Notes: generated from the letters alone by a model not told the origin. Positions 11,310-22,494 are shown, counted from the stretch's first letter. The stretch is 64,000 bases of DNA from Lepidostoma basale (GCA_022606425.2 JAHDVF020000753.1:1-64000); one strand, 5' to 3'. A program made the numbers and translations.

Positions 11310-11795
11310 CTCATGTATGGAAGTGAAGTTTGGAGCTGGCAAAAAAGGATGAAAGCAGGATAAACGCCGTAGAAATGAGATCACTAAGAAGAATGTGTGG
11401 GAAAACGTTGTATGATAGAATACCGAACGATGAAATAAGAAAGAAATGTATGGCAGATGACTGCATCATGGATAAAATTAAAAAAGGATCCATGAGATGG
11501 TTTGGACATATGGAACGAATAGATGAGAGTAGAATGGTTAAAAACTTGTACACAAGCAGCGTGAATGGAAAAAGAAACCGAGGACGACCGAGGAAAACAT
11601 GGCATGACCAAATTAATCAATTACTAAAAGGCGGTCACATTCGAAGTCGGAATAATCGACGTGCGTGCATGGTACGATGTATGAATGTAGAGAAATCCCG
11701 AGAGGTATGCCAGGACAGAGCATTGAGGCGATCCATCCTCTCTGCCTACCCTTTCGGGGAAATGGCGTGATGATTAGTTAGTTAGTTATATTAAG
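11310..11795 (+). mobile_element. RTE family A LINE, C-terminal 146 codons and tail
   Basis: The frame 11,330-11,770 reads DESRINAVEMRSLRRMCGKT, KGSMRWFGHMERIDESRMV, RGRPRKTWHDQINQLL and ends SAYPFGEMA, followed by the GTTA-repeat tail. Compared with sister copies a one-base change in the A run near 11,341 shifts the upstream MYGSE frame. The layout (MYGSE-W step, EM-LRRM, GH-ER-D, GRPRKTW) matches the C-terminus of RTE-class endonuclease-reverse transcriptases. The endonuclease and catalytic RT parts are absent. Confidence 0.8.
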
Positions 11796-12394
11796 AAATT
11801 AGTAATAAGGATGATTTGTTAAAAATAAATCTCTTTGTACTCTAAATCCGACAAATTACGAGTGGTAAAAATCAGTTGCATAAATAATTTTGATAGTATA
11901 CGATTTCTATATATTATATTCCTTGACATATATAATATTTTTGTGCTAATCCTTAACTTTTCTATAAGGTTACGATCTTAGACAGTTTTAATTAGAAATC
12001 CTTCGGTGAAATTAAATGTAACACCATTTCGTAAATCGTAATAATATAATTTGATAGGGACTCAAATATAACAGGGCGGGGTGATTTGGGAGAACCTACT
12101 TATCCCTGGATAATATTATTTTATTTGAATAGCATAATTTTACGATTTAATTAATTCGCGGATCCAGTGAATGGCTGAAAGCTTTATTAACGAAGTTATT
12201 ATACCGAAAAAGCTCCTTCAAACTCTTTCAATTAAATGTACTTTGGCATCTGTAATCTATTCGAAATGAATGTTTTTTTATTATTTATAAATCCCAGATT
12301 AAGATTATAAAATATTTTCATATTCGTGCTGAAATACGGGTTTCCAAAGAGGATTAATTTAAACATTTAGACAAATTTCAAAATCAAAACCCTT
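11796..12394. other. No recognised feature
   Basis: AT-rich DNA with no ORF or repeat I recognise. Confidence 0.4.
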
Positions 12395-12600
12395 CCAGGG
12401 CGATCTTTGCCGTCAACGCTAAAATCACCGGCTTTGAAGCGTCTATACCATTCTCTGCATGATTTATCCGATCGCCATAAACTTCCACAACCATTTTATG
12501 TGCCTCAGCTGCACTCTTCTTCCAATTTAAACAGAACGGCAGAACTTCACGCAAATGCTTCTAATTTACCACGAAAGTCGACATTTTAAGGAGCGATAAA
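12395..12600 (-). pseudogene. mariner transposase, N-terminal fragment
   Basis: Minus-strand reading from the ATG at 12,584 gives LREVLPFCLNWKKSAAEAHK and, after a frameshift, WYRRFKAGDFSVDGKDRPG. This is the paired helix-turn-helix start of an irritans/cecropia-like mariner transposase. There is an in-frame stop near residue 8. The catalytic domain is missing, and bases beyond 12,600 look like its decayed 5' leader. It is unrelated at sequence level to the mariner at 54 kb. Confidence 0.7.
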
Positions 12601-12759
12601 ACAAATGTTGTTGTGAGAATGACAAATATTTGCGAACTGAACTTAATTGAGGCTGGCTTAACAAAAAATGGCCTCAGATTTGAAGACTTGAAGCAGCCAG
12701 AGCGCTATGTTGTAAAACGGACCGAACTTAACAAAAAACTTAATATAAAAACAATATCT

Positions 12760-13340
12760 TGATCAATGGCGTTATGACGCGTTATGATGAATTGGAATTG
12801 TTAGGAAATATATCGTAATATTCACAAAAATGTCCACAGGGCTCAGAAGAGAGAATTCGTATCTTTAACCGATATAATCGAAATCTAATAATATAATAGG
12901 GGTCCTTTAGAACAATTCCTATTCAGAAACATGCCCAAGGTCGCGACTTCAGGTCTGTGGTACACCTATCCCTATATTCCCAAAGAGGTTCCGTCTGTCA
13001 AATAAAGGAAAAAGACCTTATTACAAGGATTCGAGTTTCATTGTTTTTTATGTATATTTATGCACTGTTATTAATATTAACGGAAAAAATCATATTACAC
13101 TTGTAAGAATATTCGTATAACGAATTTTTAAAATGAATGTACATATATACATCTGATTATTATTTTGGGACGAGGGGATAAGAGATTTTTAATGTTTTGT
13201 TGAGTAATCCTTAGTGGGTAATTTATTATCATCATAATTTAATACAGATATTTTTTCAAAGGATTAACATACGTGTATTATTATTATATTTACGTGAACG
13301 GTTCCTTTAGTGTCACTTACATCCATTCTGGTAATTATAA
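12760..13340. other. No recognised feature
   Basis: AT-rich DNA without ORFs or recognised repeats. Confidence 0.35.
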
Positions 13341-13347
13341 AATTATA

Positions 13348-13440
13348 TTTTTTTTTTTACAATTAATTCAAATTTTAAAAATACGTTGTTTAAATTTTTT
13401 TTTACAATTAATTCAAATCTTAAAAATACGTTGTTTAAAA
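13348..13440. repeat. 43-bp unit in two tandem copies
   Basis: The unit containing ACAATTAATTCAAAT and AAAATACGTTGTTTAAA occurs twice in a row, offset 43, with a single clear C/T difference. Confidence 0.75.
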
Positions 13441-13459
13441 AGTTTTAACAAGTGCATCA

Positions 13460-13605
13460 TCGTTAAAATGGTCATTTGCGGGACATGTTGCCAGATTGGT
13501 AGACGATAGATGGATCAGAAGGGTGGTGGAGTGGAGATCCCGCGAAGATAAAAGAGACAGAGGGAGACCCCCCACACAATGGTCCGATGATTCTGACCCT
13601 GATTC
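13460..13605 (+). mobile_element. RTE-type LINE C-terminal fragment
   Basis: Plus-strand reading gives LKWSFAGHVARLVDDRW, RRVVEWRSREDKRDRGRPP and TQWSDD, the GH-R-D-RW and GRP-WSDD blocks of an RTE-class C-terminus. This is a different family from family A. It is cut off at the SINE that follows. Confidence 0.7.
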
Positions 13606-13614
13606 TTGGAATGC

Positions 13615-13805
13615 CACTTGGGTCTTTTTAATATGACAGTATCCCGATGCTTTCCACATTTTTGTATGCAATAGGTTATTTGAACCCAATTACTGTTTGC
13701 TTTTTTTGGCTGTTAATTCTCACAACGTATGATAGGTAGATCAGACCATAGAGGGCCTGATTATTTTCACATTATCAAGACCGGGGCTCGAACCCGGGGC
13801 CTTCT
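13615..13805 (-). mobile_element. tRNA-derived SINE, decayed copy
   Basis: The minus strand contains the SINE tail (AATTGGGTTCAAATAACC) at 13,668-13,690 and a B-box-like GGGTTCGAGCCCCGG at 13,783-13,797. Body and order match the better copies at 30.5, 41.6 and 43.9 kb. The A-box end is lost. Confidence 0.55.
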
Positions 13806-13814
13806 GTGGCAGTC

Positions 13815-14215
13815 ATAGATGTTGTATGGTATGGCACCAGCTTATATATCTGAATTCTGCATCATCATTGCGATCAGCTAAGACTTCTGCGATCGGTAGA
13901 TTGACTGTGCCAAAACGCTGTCTTAGCACAAATTTTTAGCGACCGAGCCTTCGCGGTAGCAGCCTGGAACAATCTTCCGGCAGACCTTAAGTGCATTGAT
14001 CGAGATAAGATCGAAACTCAAAACGCACCTTTTTCAAATTATTCTTTCCTGATAAAAAGGGTTGATCGATTGCGTTGGGTGCAGTCGTCATACTAAATAT
14101 GTTTATTTTTTAACTAGTTCATAAAACGGAGCATTTCCTACAGCGCCCTTGAGATGAGTAATTCATAAAAATGGCGCTCTATAAATTATCAAATATATTA
14201 TTATTATTGTATTAT
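13815..14215 (+). mobile_element. L2/CR1-like LINE 3' end
   Basis: The decayed plus frame carries RAFAVAAWNNLPADL-like codons near 13,946-13,990, then the GCGCCCTTGAGATGAG and AAAATGGCGCTCTATAA tail motifs and an ATT repeat at 14,196-14,210. It is homologous to the minus copy at 9.3 kb but from another subfamily. Confidence 0.65.
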
Positions 14216-14284
14216 ATTGCCACTCTGCCACAAAGGTCGTCCAAATTTTACATAAAATATAATAGCATTTATTATGTGTGTATT

Positions 14285-15180
14285 TGCATCGTTCTTTTTT
14301 TTTCAATTTATTCAAAAAAATTATAAACATTACAGAATATCAAATTCAAATCGTTTATAATCTTAATATACAACATAATAATAACAATATTTTAAAAAAA
14401 GAAATACAAATAATATAATACGAAAACAAACAGAAGACAATTTAAAAAAATATTCGTGAACAATTTAGTGAAAATAAGAAGAGAAGCAAATAGCAATGTA
14501 ATACATAAGAGATAGATGCTTTCTGAGGGTAGCCTCGCTATCGTGAAAAATGTCCACATCCGAAGAGATGCGGTTTAATAGGATCATTGTCCTGCCCACG
14601 GGCATTACCTTAGGTAGATTGGTTCTACACAGTGGCAGGTGAAATAATCTATGTTGCCATTGTCGCATATAATTGTCGGGGACAAACAAAGTCAAGTTAT
14701 TCAAAATATCAGAGTTTTGTATTCGACCGCGAATCAGTTGAAAAAAATGAACACACTGGTGGATAGTTGGTCTAATTTCCAATGATTGGTAGTCCAGCAT
14801 ACCCAGCAACTAACCAGTTGGGTACAGCCAGGGGTGGTAACCGTTTTCTTTGAGGTAGGTACAAAGCGTAAAAACTTTTTCTGTACCTTCTCGATTAACA
14901 GACAATATTTTGTTTCATACTGTACCCACACCAGTGTACTAAATTCCAACCGACTTCTTCCCAAGGAATTATACAATAACTTCAGGACTTTAGAATTTTT
15001 TAAATCCTTTCCATTCTTTAGAACGAATTCCAAAATCTTTTGGAAGCTATTACATACTCGTGTAATATGCATGGAACTGGAGGCATCTATGCTTATGATA
15101 ATTAAATACCCCAAAATGTTCTCATACAATAGTGTTCTCAATATTATACCGTTTAACCGTGTAATGATGGCTCGCACACG
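14285..15180 (-). mobile_element. Jockey-like LINE, RT C-terminus, frameshifted
   Basis: Two overlapping minus frames (14,734-15,177 and 14,465-14,809) make one reading: KVLKLLYNSLGRSRLEFST, KYCLLIEKVQKKFLRF, then LGMLDYQSLEIRP, FFQLIRGRIQNSDIL and LFVPDNYMRQ. These are the motifs that follow the catalytic palm of Jockey-type reverse transcriptases. A frameshift near 14,780 separates them. The A-rich stretch 14,285-14,465 is probably its 3' UTR. The 192-residue plus ORF is antisense. Endonuclease and catalytic residues are missing. Confidence 0.75.
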
Positions 15181-15764
15181 TGTTCCCGGGACTCACCTCG
15201 GGAGTGCATTGGAGATGCAACGTTGCCGTACCGTTCCCATAGACCACGGACTAACATCGGTTACGGTTGCTAAACGGCAACATCGGTTGCTCCATACTAG
15301 GACACGAGATATAATATTATTTGAATGGCGAGATAACCAACTTGGATTGAATCGTTTTGAATAAACCAGAATTTACAATGGAAGATAAAGGAATCGAAAC
15401 TATTGAATAGGCTAAATGGGATAACCTTCGAAGTTAACACATAGAAAAATATTTATCTATTATCTTCTTACGAATTAATTACGTAATCTTATTTGTGAAG
15501 GATCTCACGTGTACTAATGATGCTATAATAATGAATCCATTAATCATACGCCCTATATAAAGAGTTGAAGTGTTAAAGAATACTTCAAATTTAAAATTAA
15601 ATAAAAACCAAAAAAACTTATTCAAACTCACGTATTACGCAATAAAAGAAATACTATTTCTCAATGGCAAGACTACTACTATAGTATCTATTGTGACAAT
15701 ATTATATATTGCAAAATACTCGTTTTGTTCGATATTCAATGAAATGCTAAAAATAATCTTCTTC
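15181..15764. other. No gene; GC-richer patch 15,180-15,300
   Basis: A short GC-richer stretch with CGGTTACGG and CGGTTGCTCC repeats is followed by AT-rich DNA. No family is recognised. Confidence 0.3.
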
Positions 15765-16300
15765 TTCTGGTGCCGTGTCAGGTCCTTTCAACATTGGCGA
15801 TCAATGTGGCGAAAGTATCTCTGTCCTGCGCCACTTGAAACAGTTTTAATCACTGCTCATTCCTGTCCACTCTCTTATATTCCGCAGCCAGGACAACTGC
15901 CTTCTACCAACTCCCCGACTTATCCGTCCCCGTCTTCATTTCGAAAGTCCTCAAAACTTGTTTGGTCCTTACTGTGTCTGCCCTTGCTTCGACGCCATAT
16001 GTTATTATTGGTCTTACGCATGCTTTATAGATTCTCATCTTACTCTCAATGGCCATGCCTTTGTTTTTCCATATTGTGGATTTTAGAGCCCCATAGATTG
16101 CAGCTGCCTTTCAAATCAAATCAAATCAGTTTATTTTCTCAAAAGACATTACAAACATTTTTTATAGTTTAAGGCATCTATTGAGAACAGTTTACTTGGG
16201 CTTGTATTTCTTCCCGCAGATCAGCTCCCCCCACCAGGTCTATGCCTAGATACTTGAAGGACCTGACCTGTTCTATGGGTTGATTTTATATAACCGGGTT
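15765..16300 (-). mobile_element. RTE family B LINE tail split by a younger insertion
   Basis: It starts (reading +) with CTTCTTCTTCTGG, the reverse complement of a GAA-repeat tail, then antisense RTE C-terminal coding sequence to 16,107. The same coding logic resumes at about 16,196 (TTCCCGCAGATCAGC). Between the two parts lies a Jockey-like 3' end. The frame is decayed. It is related to the 48.6-49.7 kb copies. Confidence 0.65.
16108..16195 (-). mobile_element. Jockey-like LINE 3' terminal fragment
   Basis: CAAATCAAATCAAATCAG (reverse complement of a TTTGA-repeat tail) is followed by TTTATTTTCTCAAAAG and about 60 bases shared with the copy at 16,442. It interrupts the RTE copy, so it is the younger insertion. 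Confidence 0.65.
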
Positions 16301-16434
16301 ACATGTTTTGGGTGTTTTGGAAAAAGTCTTTTAATCAATGTATATAAATTGTATGGATTTTTCATGTTAAAGTCTGGTAAAAACAAGCGCGTATGACACG
16401 CTGTGAGAGGGTGGAAATGATTTCGATATAAAAG

Positions 16435-16800
16435 AATTTATTCAAATCAAATCAAATCAGTTTATTTTCTCAAAAGATATAACAAACAATTTTTATAGTT
16501 TAAGACATCTATTGAGAACAGGTAAAATATAATAAATATATAATACCAGGAACGCATGAGAGATGGTTCGACATTAGGAATACAAGATACTCTCCAATGT
16601 CAAGAGTATTTGTCTTCTGAACGTACTTTCACGAATATGAAAGACATCGATCTCCGAAGCGATCATGTTCAGCAGTTTGATTGCTCTCCCCACCGGCATC
16701 ACCAGTGGCAGATTGGTTCTGCATGCTATTGTTCCATCGTCTCTTATTATTGTTCTGGAGAAAAGTGTGAAAGCTAGTTCAATTCTACAATGTATAATAT
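16435..16800 (-). mobile_element. Jockey-like LINE 3' end, second copy
   Basis: It has the same CAAATCAAATCAAATCAG tail as the 16.1-kb fragment and then an antisense C-terminal coding region that is homologous to the 14.5-kb copy (the CCCCACCGGCATCACC block mirrors its CCCACGGGCATTACC). The frame is decayed. Confidence 0.65.
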
Positions 16801-16940
16801 AGTTATGTAATTAACATAAGACCTGCCGTATTACTTTGATATCACTATTAGCTGATTCCAAAACAATGCCTAACCTCTGCCCTGGCCTGTAGGTGTAGTA
16901 CCTACTCGCAGTGTTAACGTTACATTGTGTGCAATCATAA

Positions 16941-16944
<4 letters not shown>

Positions 16945-16971
<27 letters not shown>

Positions 16972-16978
16972 TTGTGCG
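16945..16978. repeat. TG microsatellite
   Basis: A run of about 13 TG units interrupted once by TTTG near its right end. Confidence 0.9.
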
Positions 16979-17323
16979 CTGCTCCAACACAGCACCGTGG
17001 TATTAGGAAACCCCAAAGTAGGCCGCGAGAAAGCCTCAAAGTTTCATAGAATTACATTTAATCCGAAACCCGACGGTTGCTAGTACGGCGTGTACTAAAG
17101 GTGCTTTTAACTCCGCTGCATTCACGTTGCAATAAGCAAAACAATATCGCATATCAAAGGTTTGCTTCTATCAGAGAACATTAAATCAAAGAGAAATGCT
17201 AATTTATAAAGTGCCATATTCGGAATAGGTTTCACGTTTATAATGTTAATATTATAGTAATTTTACATATTAGGATTCAATTCAAGAGCAACAAGCGGCT
17301 GTAAAAATCATTTTGTTTTCCCT
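16979..17323. other. No recognised feature
   Basis: Mixed-composition DNA without ORFs. The first 150 bases are slightly GC-richer. Confidence 0.3.
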
Positions 17324-17605
17324 GTCAAAGGCAAGCTAGTCTTAAAAAGCCCTTATTTCATATTTTCCTCTTGCCATTATGGTAGAAGGTTCGGCCGATT
17401 TTATATCGTTTCAAAGGCAAAGGTAAGCTAGTCTTAAAAAGACCTTATTTCATATTTTCCTCATGCCATTATAGTAGAAGGTTCGGCCCATTTTATATCG
17501 CTAAAAGGCAAAGGCAAGCTAGTCTTAAAAAGCCCTTATTTCATATTTTTCGATTTCCATTGTGTTAGAAGGTTCCGCTGATTTTATGACGTTTCCAGGG
17601 ACGAT
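17324..17605. repeat. 91-92 bp unit in three tandem copies
   Basis: The motif AAGCTAGTCTTAAAAAG starts at 17,333, 17,425 and 17,516. Each unit also carries CTTATTTCATATTTT, a CCATT(A/G)T(G/A)(G/T)(T/A)AGAAGGTTC block and a GATTTTAT-like end. The third copy is the most diverged, so the duplication is not recent. No ORF spans it. Confidence 0.85.
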
Positions 17606-17995
17606 GAGCGTTTCTTCCTTGCCCTCGTAAATATTTTATTAGGAATAATTATTTGTAAGGTGTTACTGCTAATATCTTTAATTGTTTTGACGTCGAATGT
17701 GATGGAATATAATTTACTCACTACACATTATACAGAATCATATAGGCTCAGAGGGACATGAAGTTTATTTAAAGATGATCGTACCGTCGACTGTCAGGAG
17801 TATAATATGAATTTGTTAACTCAAGGTTTTAAGTAACTAAAATCAAATTAGTGTTTTCTATGATTTACAATCAATTGATTATAATCATGTTGCGATTAAC
17901 CACAAATCCTAAATAGACTTCGGAAGCCGCGACTACCTTCCTAACGTTCATAAAGGCATGAGGAACCTTCGAATTTCTCCATCAAAAATTGTTAT
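17606..17995. other. No recognised feature
   Basis: AT-rich DNA with no ORF or recognised repeat. Confidence 0.4.
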
Positions 17996-17999
17996 GTTA

Positions 18000-18295
18000 T
18001 CATTGAAACGACTAACTTCGGATCGGAATACTGGGCCGCAAGGCGACAAGAAGAACAGAGGCTACACGTAGCAGAAATGAAGATGCTGAGGTGGGCCGCC
18101 GGAGTTACGATACTGAATAAAGCTAGAAATGAGCACATCAGAGGTAGCCTAAAAGTCGCTGCCATAACGGAAAAAACTAGGGAACGTCGTCTGCGGTGGT
18201 ACGGTCATGTGAGCAGGAGGGACAATGAGCACATCGTTCACAAGATCCTGCAATTGAGAGACGGAAAGAGGGGACCAGGTCGGCCATAGTTATTA
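18000..18295 (+). mobile_element. RTE-type LINE C-terminal fragment
   Basis: The 70-residue frame 18,077-18,289 reads MKMLRWAAGVTILNKARNEH, IRGSLKVAAITEK, RRLRWYGHVSRRD and GKRGPGRP. These are the MKMLRW, IRG-LKV and WYGHV-RRD steps of a widespread RTE-class C-terminus. It ends abruptly at GRP without its own tail. Confidence 0.8.
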
Positions 18296-18343
18296 ATATA
18301 ACTTTGTCATTTTATTTTCCAATATAATGTATGTGTGGAATGA

Positions 18344-18835
18344 AGACATGACATGACATTCTTCTTCTTCTTTAATTGATCTGACGATCTTAGACACAGA
18401 AATCATGTCTCGTCGGATGATGAGATCCAGCGGTCCCTCCATCTCTTAGGCGGTCTTCCAGGTGGGCGGTGTCCGGAGGGGATTTCATAAGCGGCTGTAT
18501 ATGCAAGTCTGTCACCATCCATTCGGGCTACATGGTCCCTCCAGTATCTTCTTCTGGGTCTACTCCACTGAACGATATCCTCTATTTCGCAAGTTTTTCT
18601 TATGTCTACGTTGCGGACACGATCTCGGAGAGTTTTTCCAGTAATTGATCTTAGGACCTTCATCTCCGATGTTCTTAGTAGTCCCTCTACAGCGTACGTC
18701 ATGATAGATCGCACGCATGTTTTATAGATTCTGATCTTGCTGTCGATACTCATGTGCTTGTTCTTCCAGACCAGATTCTTCAGGCATCCTGACATAGCAG
18801 AGACTTTACTGACTTGTTCTCGTACTTCGTGACAT
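18344..18835 (-). mobile_element. RTE-type LINE C-terminal half
   Basis: A 158-residue minus frame (18,403-18,879) reads AMSGCLKNLVWKNKHMSIDS, KIRIYKTCVRSIMTYAVEGL, SEMKVLRSITGKTLRDRVRN and PPGRPPKRWRDRW, with a (CTT)n tail at 18,360-18,372. It covers the end of the RT thumb and the C-terminal extension of an RTE-class element. The first residues of the ORF (18,836-18,879) belong to a separate family A scrap. Confidence 0.8.
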
Positions 18836-18880
18836 GACCAAATTAATAAATTATTGAGAGGCGGCCATATTCGTGTCACG
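18836..18880 (+). mobile_element. RTE family A scrap
   Basis: About 45 bases encode the DMTKLINKLLRGGHIR-like block of family A (HDQINQLLKGGHIR in intact copies). Confidence 0.6.
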
Positions 18881-18889
18881 ATGTGTAAA

Positions 18890-19500
18890 CAACAACCACG
18901 TTTTACAATATAGTATGTTGAAACATCTTAAAATTCTTCTAATTAAATTATTGTATTATTAATAACAATAAAATTTTCTCTATGAACCTAATATGCAGTT
19001 AATTATATAAAGCGTGCGGTTATTATTGCAAGGTGCCTTAGATACGGTTAACATCTCAGGTAGATTTTGATCTGGTTACCTACGAGTATAATGATATGGT
19101 ATAGTCAGGCTAGGGTAGATAGCAGGTGTTTAAATTCGTTTTCGACTTTACGAAGCTTGTATGTATTATTTACTTTAAATCTTCTGCTAAAGTGGGATCG
19201 TATAAAGTAACTATTGTGCCACTAACTCGGAATTCTAAACGTCTAAGAATCTACCGGAGATTTTGACAATCTTTTATCCTAAAGGCTCAGAATATAAAGC
19301 GTGACCTAGAATCGGATCTTTCGGATTAGATGTCTCGAGTTAGGTACCGGAGGATGCTGTGTTGACAACTAGATCTTGAGACGTTCTCGAGCAAACAATA
19401 TTCACAGCACGGAGAGAGGGTAGGTACTAGTGATGTGACCAATGCGAATTCAAATTTATATCTGTGGTAACGTACGCGTATACATAAATTTGACATCTTG
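18890..19500. other. No recognised feature
   Basis: AT-rich to mixed DNA. No ORF longer than 60 codons belongs to a known family. Confidence 0.35.
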
Positions 19501-19504
19501 TCTA

Positions 19505-20000
19505 TATTGTTGTGACCCTTATGTATGGAAGTGAAGCATGGAACTGGCAAAAGAAGGATGAAAGTAGAATAAATGCAGTAGAAATGAGATCTCTAAGACG
19601 AATGTGTAGCAAATCCTTATATGAAGAGTGTCAAATGCAAGTATAAGAAGTGAATGTGGTGCTAATGAAAGTGTTATGAACAAAATAATGAAAGGGTCAT
19701 TAAGATGGTTTAGACACATGGAAGGAATAATTGAAGACAGAATGGTAAAGAAGGTAAATGTAAACGGCGTGAACGGAGCTAGAAATAGAGGAAGGCCGAG
19801 GAAAACGTGGCACGATCAAATCAATCAAATATTAAATGTCAGTCACGTGAGGAGTCGGAGAAATCGACGTGCGTGCGTGATAAGATGTATGAATGTAGAG
19901 GAACGAGAAAAGTATGTCAGGACAGAATAGTGTAGCGTTCCATTCTTTCTGCCTACCCCTACGGGGAAACGGCGTGATGGTTAGTTAGTTAGTTAGTTTA
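19505..20000 (+). mobile_element. RTE family A LINE tail
   Basis: It starts at the TTATGTATGGAAGTGAAGC step (MYGSE) and contains RRMC, MKGSLRWFRHMEG, NRGRPRKTWHDQIN, RACVIRCMNVEE and ends at GGCGTGATGG plus a GTTA repeat (19,980-20,000). Frameshifts lie near 19,620 and 19,910. It belongs to the subfamily with NGARNRGRP. Confidence 0.75.
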
Positions 20001-20109
20001 ATATTTTGTAAAAAAATATTGTATTTTGTTAAAAATTACATTCTAGAAAAACTTGTATTAATTAATTGACTTTTCTTCTATATACACCATCACTTTGTGT
20101 TGTAGATTC

Positions 20110-20330
20110 ACATTTAAAAAAAAATCGAAAACATCGTATTTTCACAACACTTTTTTGCACTTTTCGCAAACATGTTTAGGGTCACACACGCCCTTCCTAA
20201 GTGTAGAATTTTAAACCCCTTGTAATTAATTTCATGTTAAAATTTCTACATTGAGTAACGGGGTTTATGGCCCCAAACGTGTTTGTGAAAAGTTCAAAAA
20301 AGTGTTGTAAGAATACAATGTTCTAAAAAA
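20110..20330. mobile_element. MITE with about 50-bp terminal inverted repeats
   Basis: The left end (AACATCGTATTTTCACAACA at about 20,129) matches the reverse complement of the right end (AACATTGTATTCTTACAACA) over about 50 bases, including CACTTTTCGCAAACATG. The interior has no ORF. The same terminus occurs at 56,325, where its inner part has been amplified into a minisatellite. Confidence 0.75.
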
Positions 20331-20940
20331 TATTCAAATTGACTTTTATTACAAAAGTCACTTAGAACAAAAATTTGTGAATGAACTTAAAATCATTCCA
20401 AACACGAGGTCGGAACCCTTTGTATTGGATTTGTATAGTTAATTTATGTGACAAAATCCCAAGTGACATAACAGAAAATTTCATTATGAAATCGCCATAA
20501 GTTCAAACTAATCAGCACCGCAGTCGACATCAAAATAAACAAATATGAGAACGTTTTTCGTAATACGTAATCTAAATGACCCGTCAATGTCGCTTGTGGC
20601 TTATTTATGCGTGAGAATTATAGTAATGCTCATGTATTCTGGCCGAGTTATGTGGGTCAAACTGTCGTGAATAAAATTACCATTCTAATTTGAACGCTGT
20701 TCCTACTCGCGTAATCAATTCGGTAAGAGGGTTTTAATTGTAGGTTAAAGGTTCGAATTTCGTTCGAAAGTTCATCGATTCTTCAATTGTTTTATTTTTT
20801 AAATATCGAAAATTCCAATTATATTTTTCATCAGAAATACAATTTCCAGAATTATTTCTGTAAACCTTTTTTTGTGTATATTTAATATATACTTGATGTG
20901 ATATATATTTTGTCATCTCAAACAAAGCCTATCCAAAAAA
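20331..20940. other. Low-repeat DNA, no gene
   Basis: No recognised repeat between 20,390 and 20,730. It contains several developmental-factor-like AT motifs (GCTTATTTATGCG, CATAAATTAA-like) but no coding signal. Confidence 0.25.
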
Positions 20941-20944
20941 GCTA

Positions 20945-21415
20945 AGATGGCAGTGTACAATGGTGTTTTTGTACCGACCCCAATGTGTGGAAGTGAAGCA
21001 TGAAACTGGCAAGAGTAGGATGAAAGCAGAATAAATACAGTAGAAACGATATCTCTTAGAATAATGTGTGTAAATCTGAATATGATAGAATGTCAAATGC
21101 AAATATAAGAAGTGAATGCAGTGCAAATGTGTTATAAACAAAATAATGAAAAGGGCCATTATGATAGTTTGGACACGTGGAAAGAATGAATGAATAAAAC
21201 ATGGTAACCAAAGTATATATTAATGATGTATATGCAACAAGAAATAGAGCATCAAATAAATGTCGGCCATATGAGGTGTCGGAGAAATCGACGTGCATAC
21301 ATGAGGAGATATATGAATGTTTAGGCCTTTGAGAGAACTATGTCATGAAAGAACAGTGTGAGCTCCATTCTTTCCGTCTACCCCTACGGAAAAATGACGT
21401 GATAGTTAATAAGCT
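20945..21415 (+). mobile_element. RTE family A LINE tail, strongly decayed
   Basis: Begins at the VHNGV-like step (GTGTACAATGGTG), then GGAAGTGAAGCATG and degenerate RRM, GHVE, NVNRNR and RRACI blocks, ending at TGACGTGATAG. Many indels are present. Confidence 0.6.
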
Positions 21416-21479
21416 AGTTTGGTTTCTGCCATTGATTTTCTGACAACCAATCGATAGAAATCGTCTTCACCGAGGCAAT

Positions 21480-21600
21480 AAATAATAATAATTATACAAT
21501 ATATAATAATAATATAATATATAATAATAATAATAAATTGAATGATTTATTGAGCGCCATTTTGAATTAATCATCTCGTGGGCTCTGTAGCTCTATTTTA
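21480..21600 (-). mobile_element. L2/CR1-like LINE tail
   Basis: An AAT-type repeat (21,480-21,535) is followed by GAGCGCCATTTTGAATT and CATCTCGTGGGCTCTG. In reverse complement this is the GCGCCC-GATGA-AAAATGGCGCT-ATT tail of the L2-like elements at 9.3 and 14.1 kb. Confidence 0.55.
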
Positions 21601-21609
21601 TGAACTTGT

Positions 21610-22030
21610 TAAAGCTATTATAATATGGTCTTGAAACTGCCACTCTGACAAAGCACAGTGCAGAGAGACTAAGAGTTACGCAGCGAGCGATGGAGAGAGC
21701 CATGCTAAGCCTGTCCCTTAGAGATAGAGTCAGGAACGAAACGGTGCGGGACAAAACAAGAGTCACAGACGTGGCCAACCAGGTGACAACTTTAAAATGG
21801 AATGCATGTTGCTAGAGCTGCCGACGAAAGATGGACCAAAATACTGCTGAATTGGAGACCGAGAGACACGAGAAGAAGAGTAGTAAGACCACAAATGAGG
21901 TGGATGGATGACCTGGAACGATACGCTGGGGTGCTATGGATGCAGACTGCGCAGAAGAGATCGACATGGGGGGACATGGAGGAGGCTTTCGTCCAAGAGT
22001 GGACGGCGATAAGCTGAAAAATAAGAAGAG
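21610..22030 (+). mobile_element. RTE-type LINE C-terminal region
   Basis: Plus reading gives KLRVTQRAMERAMLSLSLRD, RVRNETVRDKTRVTDVANQV, TTLKWN, then after a frameshift RAADERWTKILLNWRPRDTR, PQMRWMDDLERYAG and EEAFVQEWTAI. This is the signature of a third RTE-class family. The 71-residue frame 21,802-22,017 covers the second half. It ends in an AAGAAGAGAA-type tail. Confidence 0.85.
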
Positions 22031-22034
22031 AACA

Positions 22035-22165
22035 AGTTAAAGCTAATTATTGTTGGAGAGAACAAACAGAGTACGGGAGAACGAGAATAGGTGGCGGTCA
22101 ATTCTTTTTGCCTACCCTTCGCTTCGGAGAGAGGGAGTGACGGTTAGTATGGTTAGTTTCATATT
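22035..22165 (+). mobile_element. RTE family A 3' terminal scrap
   Basis: GGTGGCGGTCAATTCTTTTT, GCCTACCCTTCG and GGGAGTGACGGTTAG correspond to the WRSILSAYPS stop region and tail of family A. Confidence 0.55.
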
Positions 22166-22490
22166 TTGTAAATAATTGTTAAAAATTTATGTAGCTATTG
22201 TTTTCGTAACTCGGGGAAAAAGATTATCAGTTACCGATTCATGCAAGGCCGTTGACAAGCCCATAATTTATTCGCGAGTTTTTTTGTTTGTTTTGGCGGT
22301 ACTGTTCCGACCTTTGATAATGGATATTTGTTCCATATTCATGACGACCTGTCGTGTAGATTTGATGTAATGCCCGAATTAATCATTTAATTTAAACAAA
22401 ACCGAAGTATTGAAGCTATAATTTTAGAGACATGGCTTTATCACAATGAAAATTTTTAAAAAAGTACAGAATTCGGAATTTAAGTACATA
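22166..22490. other. No recognised feature
   Basis: AT-rich DNA. The 64-residue ORF at 22,176 shows no family resemblance. Confidence 0.35.
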
Positions 22491-22494
22491 TGTG

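Noticed and set aside
14786..15364. 192-residue plus-strand ORF
   Set aside because: Most of it is antisense to the Jockey-like reverse transcriptase C-terminus, which has recognisable motifs on the minus strand.
15570..16172. 200-residue plus-strand ORF
   Set aside because: It overlaps antisense RTE family B and a Jockey-like tail and has no motif of its own.
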